Shown one piece after another: positions 37,266 through 50,826 of a stretch of DNA of 64,000 nt. Origin of the DNA: Lytechinus variegatus. Its lineage: Eukaryota; Echinodermata; Echinoidea; Temnopleuroida; Toxopneustidae. The stretch spans positions 7,619,124 through 7,683,123 of the forward strand of contig NC_054755.1 in assembly GCF_018143015.1 (NCBI RefSeq), in the 5' to 3' direction. The first letter of the stretch is position 1, and each line of letters begins with the position of its first letter. The notes below the pieces were generated by a model. The model was not told where the DNA came from. It did not search any database and saw only the letters and a list, made by a program, of their open reading frames with translations. A program made the position numbers and the translations under genes.

Positions 37266-40200
37266 GCTAGTGACTGCAAGTGCATTTTACTGTATTATGT
37301 ACTACGAGGGATGCTTTGTAACACCGTACACTTTACTCAGATTATGCACTGCTTGCGTATAATGTTCATTTACAAAATCATTAGCACCATAGTATTGATG
37401 TGTCATCATTGAAGTCCAACACTTTACAAGTACCTCGTCCACTGATTCAGTTGAATTTATCCCCTCGAACCAATCGATTGACATTGAGTTTGATAAGCTG
37501 TTCATTATGCATTCTACATTTATGTCTTATTTCATAGTTATGAGAAGAATTATGCTGCTCTTGTATTGCTTGCATTTGACCTAGTGCATTTGTGCTAACG
37601 GACCAATCTATTAGGAATATATTATGAATATTCTCGTGTGACTGCGTCGTTTGTTCAAATGCATTATAGATCTGTGTTTATGATCAATCTTAGAATCAAT
37701 TTTAGTTACTGAACAGCCATAGATCTGTGATTGTTTTTTCTTCAATATGTCTGGAGACTTTTTTTTACAACAAAACCTTTTGAAGACTGAGGGAAGGTGA
37801 TGGGAGGGGGGGGGCCTGATTCAGCCCCTAGTTATTTTCCATGATACTTTTTTCCTACATTATCATCAACACATTTTAGAAATTGAGGCGCAGGAAATGA
37901 AGGGTTTTTGCATGATGATATGAGTGCATAGCTCTAGGACCCCTATTACTTCCGAGGTGTTCGGAAAACATCTTGGAATTTTCATTTTACCGACTATTGT
38001 CATATATTTTCTACTTGGGTAAATGATCTTTAAAATATTAAGCATAGTATTAGTTCGAGACAATCTGATCAAACATTCAAATTGTTATAGTTTTCATACA
38101 CTGTTAAAGGTAAAAGACAGTAGTTGCAGCAAACAATTATTTCATGAAAAAGATTTTAAAATTAAGGTTAATTGTCAAAATACTATCATACATATATATA
38201 TTTCTTTGAAATGTATCCAACATTTAGTGGAATTCGCTGCTTATTTTGCTCATTTCTCAGCAATTACGCTTTTACTTCATAGGATTCTGTTCGAACTCAT
38301 TTTGACATTGTTACCACAACTGATATTTATCTTTAACAAAGTGCGTAGCTTTTATCTCTCCCATCATACTTGTGCTTGCCCTCAATAATAGAATGCTAGC
38401 TTTGAAGATTGTTTCCAGATGTCCGATAATTCTTCAAATCCTCCTCAAATTCACCTTACTAAGGTTTGTGTGGAACATTTGGCTTTTGGTTCATATTAGA
38501 ATATAAATATCATGGTAGCAAAACACGAATTGATGCACCTATTTTGTTAGAATATATTTTATTCTATTTTGAATCGTAATTTTTTTCTCTCCAATCCTAA
38601 AGGTGTTGCAATTATGTAATTCTTTAGAAACAGATTATTTGATTATTTCCTTTGTTCAAGAATAGAATTTGAGGTTCATTGTACCTCTTTTATAATATTA
38701 AAAAATGCATACTAAGGGTGTTGTGAAATGGAACACTAACATCTACCACGTCCGCTGATGACAGATGTGTTTTTGGAAAAACTCTGTTTTTTATCCATCT
38801 GCGGATATTAATCTGTTCAAATGGAGGAAAAAAATTTCAATGTTCCTTTTGTTTAGAACTTGATTTTTTAACATTCACCGCTTTACATTTGTAAAAGTAC
38901 ACTTATTTTGTTTTACATCATTTTATTATGCTGCATGTTTTTTTTTTCCTCTAAATTTTCCAGTCACACATGCAAAACATTCCCTTTAGAAAAAGAAAGA
39001 GAAAATGTTATTAGCTTTTCAGAATGGCATAAGATGGAAATTAGCTGTGACTTGGAGGCAACTGACATTCAAAGGCTACTCATGCATTTTCCATCAAAGT
39101 AAGAGAAAAGGAATAAAATTGTAAAAGGGGAAGATACGTCACCTTTCAGGTTTTCTGTTGAAGCTTTTGTTAGAGAGAGTGACCTTGCTAGCTTGAGTCA
39201 TTTCAAACCTTTGTGAAAATTTTCTTTTCAGCTCTGACCTTACAGTGAATGTAGGTCTCGATGTGTAAACCAAAATTCCAGTGAACAAGAAATTGATTTT
39301 CTTTTTATGTAGCTGTTCTTTTGGCTTGGCTTCTTGAAGCAAATCTTGTTTATCAGCAAAATAAAGATTTTTCCTTGGTAAAGACCCTTTGGAGCATGGT
39401 TTTTTATAAAAAGCTGACAGGAATGCTACTACATTTAGAAAATCATTCTCAAATCACTGGCAAGTGTTTTCAGATTTTGGGCATGTGATCGTTCAACATT
39501 ATCTACTTGGCTAAGTTAAAAGCCTTTTTTTTGCTGTGACCTTTAAGTGGTTGCATAAACTGAAATGCTATGCTTCTTATAATTTGCCTTGCTGTTCAAA
39601 CCATATTTTAGTATCAGTGACATCAAAGATTTTTTTAAGCAGGGTTTTCTTTATGCCAACAGGAATATTACTAATGTGGGGAAATGTTATTACTGGTACA
39701 AAAAAAAATCAGGCAAATGTTTTGGGGTGTTAGACTCATGATAGCTCCACTTGATTTTTTTTTTACCATCCTTTTTCCAATATACTCCTATATCCACGGA
39801 GAGGGGGGGGGTTTGGAAAATACAATTAGATGAAATGTAACCACACATTTGCATATCGTTTTTTTGTGAATACCATTTTTCACACCCTTGTCAATGATTT
39901 CTGTCCTATTGTCATACCTCAATTTGAAATATTCTTAAGATCTTGCCACTTGAAAATTATGCATTGGTTACCAATAATGAGATGGTATTTATGGAGAAAA
40001 GCTTACCGAAGAGCTTCTGGAATTCAATTACAGTTTGTAATTATATAACATGATATTTCCAATTATGCTTTTATTGCAAATCATTTCTTTTTTCAAATAC
40101 TCTTTGATGATAATTAAAAACCTTGTTCCTCTTCAAAATAAATGAAATAAGACAAACAATTTTGTAATCTCTGTAGTTTAAACTTTAGTATATGTAAGGA

Positions 40201-41172
40201 AGCAGGCTTGTGAAAAAGTGTGCTAGATTTTTAGATTTTATGTCTTTCATAGTTGTATTTGATTATATATTATAGATTCTAAAATAAAAAGTCACTTTCT
40301 ACTCTTTTCATATTCAACACCTGGGTGGAGAGTGGCAAAGTGTAGTTAAGCACCTTGCTATAACCCTTTTGTCTCTTATCTGGTCATACATGTGTATGCA
40401 AAGGTAATGATCATTATTTCATTAGCGAAAGAAGGGAATTATTGAGCTTGATTCATATCGGTAGTACATGTACTTCTATGATATTGGAATTCAGTTGACA
40501 AAGATGTGTTTTCCATTCTTGCCTCCCGTGCATTTTACAGGCGAGGATTTAATTGACCAAAACTTGTTGAATGACTTGAAAAAAAAGGCAAGGTCAATGT
40601 CGAGTGCCATACAAATAGGAATAATTGTACTTACCCTTGCTCCATCTTGTTGTATTACTAGGAAGGTGGATTTTCAAATCGTTATGCTTCTTGGATGTGG
40701 TCAGTATCTTTGAAGTGGTTGTCCAAGAATAAAGGTTTACATTGCCATTCCTTTCTGGTCGCAAATGCATGATGTGAGAACTAACGGTCACCCGCTTATT
40801 ACAATTCTGCATTTCCGGAGCACAGATATGATGATTATTCAAAAATGCTGTTCTGATTATTTTATATATAACCTGGCATTTTTTTAAGTGATAGAAGTCA
40901 CACATGGTAATGTAAGTTCACCTATTGCAGTATTTGCATTAACAAAATGCGTTTTGTTCCCTTAAAAAATCTTGTTTCCCTCCAAATATTCATAATATAC
41001 AAATATTTATGACATGTCTTGCTGAAAGGTGGAAATTCCTTTTTTTTTCTCATTCAAATTATTGTGTTTGTTTTGAAATTGAATATCTCTTTCTTGGGAT
41101 ATGATTATATTGATGAGAATATAATGTAAATGCCCTTGTTGTCACTACATATGTATTTCAATACTACATACC

Positions 41173-41358
41173 TTAAGGCCTGGTCACACCGCCCGAGCGT
41201 TGTTGGAGTGGTAGGGAGAGGGGGTCGAATTTCACTTAAAAAATTGGGGAAAAAATCGCGAAAAAAAAATCGAAATCGAAATTGGTGAACGGTAGTGAGC
41301 GGTGATGATTTTTTCTCTCCGCTCCAACAACGCTCGGGCGGTGTGACCAGGCCTTTAA
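41173..41358. mobile_element. TTAA-flanked short foldback element with GGCCTGGTCACACCG ends
   Basis: TTAA at 41173 and 41355. The arms GGCCTGGTCACACCGCCCGA and GCGTTGTTGGAG pair with the right-hand mirror (CTCCAACAACGC, then TCGGGCGGTGTGACCAGGCC). The centre is an A-rich loop of about 100 bases. Confidence 0.9.
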
Positions 41359-42283
41359 ATGTCTCTTTCCCAAACTAAATTTATAGAAATGTATATGAGT
41401 ACATATAAAATGATAAGATATTACTTTCCTTGCTCCCAGTGGATATTTCATTTTATCTGCCTGCCTGTATTTCAAATTGAATAATACAATGTATTAGGAG
41501 TCATATACTAAAGACAACACTCCTATTTCTTAGCAGATATTTTATCATATTACCTGCCTCTAGTGATTCAGATGTTATAGAATGTGATTATTGTTATAGA
41601 TATTTAAAGATTGTAGTTGTTTCTTTCTTTGTGTGTAATACATAGATATATTTGAGAATCATAAATTATCAATAGCGGCCGTTGAGCTCATTGTGTATAG
41701 GTCGGGATGGGAGAAGTCTATTTGTATGTACATCTAATGTAAGTATGTAACATAGTTCAATCCTGTTGTATATCTATAAATATATGCCACTTTTTTGCAT
41801 GACGTGTAAATATCTATGTATAAAGTATTTTGTATGGTAGTATGTTCCGAGGTGCTTGTTCATTAATCATGTCGTATTTAAGTTTATCTCTTTGATTCCA
41901 GTTAATTTATTTTACAAGTGACTATACATGTATGTGATTCTTCCATTTTTATGCTGACATCAGACTCGGTTGATGATGTCGTACTGTATGTCCATTGGAG
42001 AAGGATAATATTGACATTGGTGATGTATATCATCTGTCATTTAGTATAATGATCGCCAGTGCAGTGGATGAGGCTGTCGTTAGGTTTGCAAATTGCTCTC
42101 TGCATATTTCTGTTTCCCCTTTTATTATTCTCCCGCATGATCCAATCCCATCACAGTTAATCCGTCTTTGGGTTTAATATCCATTTGGCTCTGATTGTCA
42201 TTCAGCTCATTTACCCCTTATTTCATTCCCACTTTATACATATAAAATGTCCATGTTTTTGTTTAATAGATTTTTTTTTCATT

Positions 42284-42385
42284 CTTCATGTTCTTATTCA
42301 TCATCATGTTCTTATTCATCATCATGTTCTTATTCATCATCATTATTGTCATCATCATTACTATCATCATCATCATCATCTTGTC
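42284..42385 (+). repeat. 18 bp microsatellite and CAT repeat
   Basis: Units of TTCTTATTCATCATCATG in tandem, then ATC/ATT repeats. They give spurious Ser- or His-rich frames that I do not annotate as genes. Confidence 0.9.
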
Positions 42386-42610
42386 GTCTTTCTTCTTCTT
42401 TTTCTCTTTTTTTCTCCTTTTTCTATTTCTTTTCTTTTACCCCCCCCCCCATATTCACTACTAACCACCTCATATAATTCAGATCTTGATTTTTCTCTCA
42501 AAAATATATGTTCGTGTTCTGAGGGCCCCCCTCCACCATGGTCGTAAAAGGTTCTACCATATCCAGTCATATTCAGCATTTTTAATGATAAATGTGATTG
42601 GTTCATTCAG

Positions 42611-42809
42611 AGGTGCCAACTGGTACTGATTTTCAGAATTAAGTACTGAAAATGAGAAGAATACTGATGGTTTCAAGCAAAATAATGATTTCTAAAGTTT
42701 CAGTTTTATGTGTTCTTTGGTATTTCTTTGGAAATACTGTTTTCCTCACCAAAATACTGATTTTCTACTTTTAAAATACTGAAATGCTCTTGTTCAAGTT
42801 GGCAGCTCT
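42611..42809. mobile_element. Small foldback-like element with AGGTGCCAACT ends
   Basis: The left end AGGTGCCAACTGG and the right end AAGTTGGCAGCTCT are inverted repeats. The interior is built from repeated AATACTGAT and AAATACTGA words, in keeping with a low-complexity element. Confidence 0.6.
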
Positions 42810-44672
42810 GTTCATTGGTCTACAAAGACCATTCTTGCCCTGTTTTTTTTTCCAGGAAGTGTTGTTTAATGCAGTCATTGCAACCAACACACATGCACAG
42901 TAACCCTCTTTTCTGTTTAACTATAAAGCTGAACATCGCCAAAGTAAATGACATGTGACCCAGAAGTGCATTAAACTTCCTCATTTGAAACAAATATATA
43001 TATTATACCACCACCTTTTTCTTGATGGATGAAATTTGATTACCTGGAAACCACACTGAGTAGGTTTTTTTAATGGGTTTTATTTGCTAATGCTCTTGTA
43101 ATTGCAGTAATCTGAACACAATTTCATTACAAGTGTAACTTTCCCTGTAATTAACCATTAATTTTACGGCTACCTGCTATAATTGTGCCCAATTTTTGTT
43201 GCCTAAATAGACATGCAGTGCCTGTAAAAAAAGGCAATTTCTTTTTACTGCAGTGTACTTCTCTAGTTTGATAAAAGTATAACTTTAAACAAGATTTTTT
43301 TTTAAAGTAATCCACTTAATTTAAGAATCAGCTTTTGTAAAGTGCCTGCATGAATGTACACCTACCCATTTTTTTTTTAAAGTGGGTAGGACAAGAAAAA
43401 CTTGTCCTGTTATAAATGACTTTCTATTGCATTTATGAAATTCCACGCTAGATGAAAAAAAAAATACATTTTTGTCACCACATAGGACCATGAAATATAT
43501 GTTAGTACTTGGTAGATTAGAGTACCATATATTTGTGAGATATTGAAGAAAAGAGTAGGATAGTTAATATGTTTTGTCCATTTCATCAATACAGTCTCCT
43601 GTGATACAATAAATGTCCCTTTAGAGCAACACTTATTCTGAATATACCAACTTGCTTGGTTTCCCTCTTTTGCAATATCACATGTATCACGTTGAAACCT
43701 TCAAAGTCACCAATCCTTCTTATACATCTATCCTCATGAAGATTGTCTCCTTGAACCTCAACTTTCGACCTTTTTTCTTCTATATACAACCCGTACAACC
43801 TTCTCCCTCTTATACCCCACTTCCACCGTTCTTCAGCTCATCATTCCCTTTGTGCACCAATTTTCCCCTTTGTCCTCTAAACCCTTTCTCCTCACTACAT
43901 TGTTGACCTACCGTGGCGTTCTTGCTAGACAAATCATAATTATGTCTACAGCCTTTACAGTGTCGTTTTCTGAGATTTTATTTTCTGTTCGGAGTACGAT
44001 CTCATCCCCACGGATGATGTTTTTATATGTTGCACTCGCCTTAATATTAAATAATAAACATCATGTAATAGAAAAAAGGTGTATAATGTTGTTTGAAGAT
44101 TTGTATTTTATATTGTACTCGAGCAGTGAGAGGGAAAGGTGCAGAGTAGATATTTTGGCGGAAAGTATGGGAGTTCTGATACTGAGCAACATCCGGGCGG
44201 CCAATATTTTAATCTTTGCGATGTTCAATAATTTTTTAATGATATTACACGCAAATTGTTTTTGAAACATTTGTGGATGAAACACATTCTCTAGTATTCT
44301 GATAATTAAACCTAAGTGTAACCCTGGTTTAAACTAAAAATTTTTAATAACCACACTTTTATGGAATGCTTGGTTTTATGATATTGCTTTCCATATTCGT
44401 ATCAATATTATGATGCAACAATGGTTTCTGTAAAATTCAGTTTATTTTCGTATTTTTCTATTCTCCCAATTTCACGTTTCGGTTGATTTTTTTTGACAAC
44501 TCTTTGCAGCAGTATAATAGTAATTGGTGAATGAGTTGACAATAGGTTTAACTAGCCCATGCCTATACCATAATTCCACCCATTATCTGTTTGATTACTG
44601 CATGTAGTAATATCATTTGACAACATAATTTCGAAACAGTGTGGGTTTGTATTTGAATGTACATGTAATCAC

Positions 44673-44945
44673 GCGCGGATCCAGAGGGGGGGGGGGGGCA
44701 GAAGGGGGCACGCCCCCCCCCCCTTTGAGAAGCAAAATTAAAATTTGTAATGTTAAAATGCCATTAAAACAGAGTTGTGTCCCCTCTTGAAATTGAGCTT
44801 TTTAGGGGGGGGTTTGCTTGTCAATTTTTTCGGGTAAGAAATATCCTTAATTTGTCGTTAAAATTTTGTTTATGCCGTGACAAAATTTCCCTCCGAAAAA
44901 TTTGCCTCCCCTTTTGGAAAATCATGGATCCGCCCCTGCATGTAG
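44673..44945 (+). repeat. G/C-tract repeat bounded by GGATCC words
   Basis: Begins GCGCGGATCCAGAGG with a long G run and a C run, and ends ATCATGGATCCGCCCCTGC. The ends are roughly inverted. Similar G/C-tract repeats lie at 21872 and 54979. Confidence 0.5.
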
Positions 44946-44967
44946 TTCATTTGATTCTTCAACTTAC

Positions 44968-45144
44968 ACTCTAAAAAAAGTTGACCCAATATTGGGTAAA
45001 ATATGCATGTTGGTTGGGTAAAAAGTTTTTATGCAATGTTGCCTTGAAATAGCCCAACACGGGGTAAAAAATACTCAGCAAACATGCATGTTCCCTTTCC
45101 ACCCAATATTGACCAAAAAAATTGTTACTTGGCGTTTTTAGAGT
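44968..45144. mobile_element. Foldback DNA element with ACTCTAAAAA ends
   Basis: The left ACTCTAAAAAAAGTTGACCC and the right end TTTTTAGAGT are inverted repeats. Internal words CCCAATATTGGG and CCCAATATTGACC keep symmetry. 177 bp, no coding capacity. Confidence 0.75.
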
Positions 45145-47367
45145 AGTACGATTGCAAACTACACTTCTTGTATTTATAAGAATATAAATAATATATTCCA
45201 CTTTTCCTCATTCGCTTTTCGTTTTATATCACATTTTATTTCAAGGGTCTCTTGCCAGATGCAGACCTTGGAGGGGGAGGTGTCTGTCCCTTTTAATTTT
45301 ATAGTTGTGTTGTTTTTTATAAAAAAAAAAAAGAAAGAGGAGACAAGAAGAATACACGAGGTGTAAATAAATGAAAGAAAAATACAAAGAAGTTTGTGAG
45401 AAAGTCTGGTTTGGTTGATGCAACTCTAAAATTGATATTTCCCATTTAGAATGCGATATTGTCTGACCCATTTTGCCACCCCGTCCCCCAATATATACGG
45501 CAATAATTGGATACTGCCCCTGAGTTCAGCATCTTCATCTCAGTCTTTTTCTCGTGTCTCCCTCCTCTCTCGATCGAAATGCAGAAATCAAATCTCAGTC
45601 AATATACTCCGGCAAACAAAGGTGTAAAGTCACCTTTTGTGTCGCCACGAAGATCAAACTGCATTAGAACCAGGATTTTGATAAGGATTGACGTAGGTTG
45701 TGGGCAAAACTTGATTTCTGTGTGTACCAATCGCGCTTGCACACACACACACACCAACCCCTTGCACACCCACCCACTCATTACCACGATGTTTTCGTGA
45801 GGAGATTCCTCAATAAGATGAAAGGGATAAGAAGAAACAAAATTTGTTTTGATTTTGGTAAAATAAGTCTCGTATCAGTTTACTGAAAGAGAGGAGGGAG
45901 GGTAGCAGACTTTCCCATTAAAAGAGGTTTAAGCATATTTTTGGGGGGTATAATAAATTGACACATTTCATCACTGTAATGACACTTAAAGGGATTTGTA
46001 CAACCGTGTTTATTCTAAAGACTTCGTCGACTGGTACATTGGTCCTATTACGACAGAGATCACCAACTGTCATGATAGAAATGAGTATGTAACATGCTCA
46101 ACGTAAGAAAAACATACCCAGAGACATGATTTGAAGATGGAACGCATTAAAGGGGTGAGATCACAGAGCGTAATGAGGAAGGAGAGAAGTTGGGAACGTA
46201 CGTTACATGAAATAGTAATGTATTGAACTAAAAATTTCGGAGGGGCCAGGCATGGCGTTCATGTCGTATGGATTGTAAGAAGGGTTGTTATTTCTAAAAA
46301 ATGAAAAATAAAAAGTTGCGAGTGAGCGAACCAAGCAAGCAAAAAAATTGGCCTTTCTGATACAAAATCTAATTTTGCGATAGATTTCGACATCATTTTC
46401 AGAAAAAGACATCATATTTCACCATTTTACTTCTCTTGTTTCAACTCCCCTTTTTCCTTGGTCGTGGTACTCTTTTTTTTTTTTTTTTTTTTTTGGGGGG
46501 GAGCTGCCCCCATCTGTACGCCAACGCATGAAAATGATATGAAGTCAAAATTGAAGTGGTTGTAGGGATGGGAGGAGCGGGTTTAATGATTCCATGATGC
46601 ATGTCAGACGATGATACAATCATTTTGATCATGAAGATGTTGAAAAAAAAAGCATTATCTAAGAACATCTACCAACGTTTGATTGAGGGTACATCGGTTC
46701 CTGATCAGAATCACGCAGCACGTGTTTATCTTTTTAAAAATACATTTTGTCATCAAACAAGTCATATCTTTCATTTAATAGATCCCTCTTTATTGACACA
46801 ATTTGTCGCAAAGAGCGAGGCTCTCTTGACAGCCAACGTGGCAAACGCCCCCAATACGGCATTGAGCACGCACATTTACGAAAGTAAACGATTCAAAGGT
46901 ACACTGCATCAGACGCGTAGCCAGGGTGTTAGATTGACCAGGGGCGGGGAGACATAAACTATCGATTACGTTATGTTCAATCTCGTTGAAAAAGCAGGGG
47001 TAAGATACAGAATTAAGCAATCTATACCTTTTTACTTTACCCTTATAATTTTCTTCCTCCTCTTCACATCCTCCTGTTTCTCACTTTAGTTGAAAAATCC
47101 TATTGGGCAGACACCCCTTTGCCTCGCCCCCTTTCCCCATGTAGCGGCGGTTATTATTCATGTATCGCAGGCGCATTACAAATCTGCCTCCAAGTCGGTG
47201 GATCCAATCTTGGTTTTTCACGGGTTATCAGCATTTTCTTCCACCTCTTCGTGTGTTGCACCAGTGTTACCTAATTTTTGGGACCCACATGGCAGCGCAG
47301 CGAGCGATTTCGGTGTCCGGCTTCGGAAACAACAACATGTTTTTAGATGTTGATAACCACGATACCT

Positions 47368-47526
47368 GGGGACCGTTTCATCAACATTTTTGTCTGACAA
47401 GATGTCAGATCTGACATCTTTCCTTGATTCTGATTGGCTGAGAGACACTGTTACTATAGTAACTGTCGGATAAAATGGGACTTGTCGGATAAACGTCCGA
47501 CAAGTCATTTCATGAAATGCTCCCCT
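47368..47526. mobile_element. Foldback element of the TCCGACAG family
   Basis: The left GGGGACCGTTTCATCAACAT and the right ATGAAATGCTCCCC are inverted ends, with GTCTGACAAGATGTCAGA near the left arm and GTCCGACAAG at the right. The centre TGATTCTGATTGGCTGAGAG is shared with the relic at 35054. Confidence 0.7.
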
Positions 47527-50123
47527 GGTGCTAAAAATAATGCTACAGCATGACCAAGTAAAAGAGAGATCTGTGGAAAACAATATAAAGAAATAAGGAC
47601 TTTGGAGGAAAATCATAAAAACAAGCGTGATAACTGCCAAGATGCCTCCTGCTCCCCAAAGTGACAAGGTGTGAAAAGGACCTATGATGTACAACGTGGT
47701 TAATGATAGTTCTATTTAGCCTGCATCGGTTTCATCAGCTGTCTCATAGCATATTTGCATCTATAATTATTTGTAACCCATTAAACTCAACATAATAACA
47801 TGACTAATGATACGAGTTGTGTCATCTGAACATCACCGTCATCGGCTTTTCTTCATCACAATTCCGCGAAATGGTGAGAAAATAGGGAGTAAGATTCTCT
47901 CGTGTGTTATCATTCAAGACTTGATGTTGCCTAAGTGTTTTATCTAACGACTTTAAAGGGAAAGCGAGAGTAAACCGCTTTCAAATATGATGATAAAAAA
48001 AGAGTTTGTTTGCAAAAGGGGTTAGATCCACTTTAGACCATGATGCGATATTCTTATGTGAAACTAAATTGTCATGATGCTGCCCTACCATGTGATTGAT
48101 GTGAACATGAAATTTGGTATAACAGAAATCTGCCGTTATTCATATTATTAAAAAAAAATCCAAAAATTATCTTTGTTGACCTATCCCCTTTTGCAAACAA
48201 ACTGAAATGGACCCAACCCCCTTTGAAATAGGTGATTTTGGGCCATTTTTGTTTAAAGGTATTGTTTAACTTTGTGAGCAGCCGATTTAAAAAATTCTCA
48301 AACCAAGATGAAACATGTGTACAAGTGCATGTATTAGAACTAATAAACCCTGAAAACAACCATTATTGAGAATGAAAAGCTAAAACTACGAGGCAAACCC
48401 CGATTTTGTAAATAGGCGTCTTATAGACGCCTAAATAGTACACATAAGTGTATGGGATGAAATTAAGATGATGTTTCCGGTCACTTTATATTTCAATTTT
48501 TGAAGCACTAAATAATTATTTTCGAACGCAATTTTTTCAGGGCTTCATTTTTGTAACATATCACAGACACAGGTGACAAGTGTGACCTTCTAGCTCAGAT
48601 TTTTTAAAAGTCAAACCAATGTTAACCAATCACTTTAATGTTCAATGGGAATTTCAACTTTTCTTTGGTATTATCTTATGAAGCTACCAAAAATCTATAC
48701 ATTGGGACTAAAAAAAAAAAATCTAATTTGATGAAAAATTGATTCAACCCCTTTTGCAAATGAGCTCTGCAAATGTAGGGCCTACCGCAAAGTGCATGGA
48801 TTCTTGCCGAGAAAGCTCGCATTAAGTATGATAAGAGGCTTTACATATTGCATTGTTACATAATAAGCATGGAAAACCCTACTTTATTGGGTACTCATGA
48901 TATTATTACACTCGTGTGGTGTGAGATTATAGGCTCTTAACACGTTAAACACGTTTAAAGATTTTAAAAGTATATAAAGGAGTTACGAAGGAAGAAAACT
49001 CTGTATACAAGTTGTTACAAGGTTGTACCACATTTTAATATCTGACATTATGGGGCCTCTCGGGAGCCGACTGGCATGTCAGAGCTTCTTAGTTCACAAA
49101 TTAATGCCCTAGTAATTTCAAGAGATTTTGTTCGTCACCTCGAGAAAAAACAGGCCTGTATTATCGAAGCTGAATGTCATTTCCTCATTGTAACCAACTA
49201 TAAACCATCATATTGTGACTATCCAACCGACGACCAAAATGCAGAAGTCCCCAGGCAGGGTTCTCTGTAATAAGCCAAAACCGTAGCCCCAATTCAATTC
49301 AATTTGATTCATTCACCACATAAAAATATTCGGAAAATACGATATATAAATGTACACCTGTCATGTAGCAAAAATTAATATAATTCATGCATTCATATAC
49401 AAATCAACATATGGTAAACATTGCAAGAGCCAACCAAAAAGATTAAAATCTAGTAGGCAGGTGCCCCTTTACAAAAATCTAATTTTAACAAACAAATTCA
49501 AATAGACATAATTACTGTACACATTCACGCATCAAACACAGAATCACCCACATCAAACACATAGCCAGGATCTATGAAACTCAAACAAGAGAAAGAGCGA
49601 GAGGGATATTACGTTTAGAAAGAAGAAAGGGAATTAAGATGAATATCCACCTATAAATTGTCTTTTCAGTAAAAAAATATCAATTTGCAATGAGGCAGTT
49701 GAACAAAAACGAATCATTATATGTAAATTGTTGTCAATTTCTGGTTTTGCATGCTTAAAAGACTTATAAATTTGGTTATTAGAAGTCGTGTAAGGTGAAA
49801 ATGGGAAGCAGAATGTGTATTATAATGTATATACTGCTGAAGAATCATCATCATAAAGAGATTGATAATGTTAACGAGTGCCATTTTCTATTTAATAACT
49901 TACATAAAAACTGCAACTTTAATCTAATAAAGATGATAAATATTTCATGTTTGTAATTATAAAAAGAAGGGGAAGGGCAAATTTTCTGCTGCAATGTTGT
50001 TTGTAAACATTTGACATTGTTGAGATCATAAAGTCAAAGCAAAGAAGGGATAAGAGATTTTTTTAGCGTGTTGAGGTGGTTTTATTTTACGCTTCTGGAA
50101 GACTCTCATCGACACATCAATGG

Positions 50124-50195
50124 AGGTGCCGTGTCCGAGTGGTCTAAGGCGCCTGGCATGGAAAGTCCGGGGTTCCATCCCCGGCCGCGGGGACT
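50124..50195 (+). pseudogene. tRNA-Leu/Ser-like relic lacking a normal anticodon arm
   Basis: A near-consensus type II tRNA A box (TGTCCGAGTGGTCTAAGGCG, 50132) is followed only 21 bases later by a B-box-like GGTTCCATCCC with a strong 5-bp T stem (CGGGG with CCCCG). The spacing is too short for an anticodon arm plus a long variable arm, and the acceptor ends pair poorly. It may be a processed or deleted tRNA pseudogene or the head of a short SINE, since AAATAAATTGAAATG follows at about 50240. Confidence 0.6.
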
Positions 50196-50826
50196 CAGAC
50201 ATTATTCTAATCGACATTGTTCTTTTGTCCTGTATTCAAATAAATTGAAATGCTATACGCATTATTGGTAGCTAGGTGCACTTGTTTAAAAAGAAATTCT
50301 GACAAAGATTCTTCTACACTAAATCAAACATAATTATCTTGTATACTGTTGATATTGTTCTTGAATTTTTAAAATTCTTCTTTTACAAAGAGGAAATATA
50401 ATATGATAAAGCGTTTATTTTAAAACACGTTATCATCAACATCATACCAGACGCCCGCCCTTGTTATATCTATGCAGGGTGGTCGATAGGTAATAGTAAT
50501 CTAAAGTAGATCGCAAGTTGTTTTAGCAAAAGACAAGTGAAATTTTGTTAATTTTCCCCGCTCACATGATATTCATTACTTGTAGCTTCATGAAACTCCC
50601 CAATATACATGTAGATCGCAAGCTCTTTTACCTTTCCCTTATGTTTTTTCCCTCTTGAAGGTAAACTCGGTGCCCATTATCAGGATTGTGACAGCTTCAG
50701 AGCCTCATGATAGATCAATTCGAAATTCGTGACAAGGAGAAAAAAGGCTGAGCATTACTGTTGGTGCTAAGTGGCAGGGCGCGTGACGATAAAACCTGAT
50801 ACATTTAATCTTTGCCCAAGCTATCG

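Larger units (their letters stand above)
33865..50826. other. LRCH 3' flank and a gene desert
   Basis: Starts with the tandem array, which probably forms part of the LRCH 3' untranslated region. After 34620 no open frame resembles a known protein on either strand. Foldback repeats lie at 35054-35175, 41173-41358, 42611-42809, 44968-45144 and 47368-47526. Simple repeats lie at 37150-37265, 42284-42385 and 45735-45765, G/C-tract repeats near 44673-44945 and a tRNA-like relic at 50124-50195. The rest is AT-rich and unassigned. Confidence 0.65.

Noticed and set aside
42185..42547. His/Ser-rich frames
   Set aside because: Produced by the CAT microsatellite and the pyrimidine-rich sequence after it.
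46601..46957. 118-codon plus-strand open frame
   Set aside because: No recognisable motif, and its end lies in a dispersed repeat word (CGTAGCCAGGGTG). I cannot support it as a gene, though a small lineage-specific gene cannot be excluded.
47218..47694. 158-codon minus-strand open frame
   Set aside because: Covers a foldback element, which explains its odd composition. No domain was recognised.
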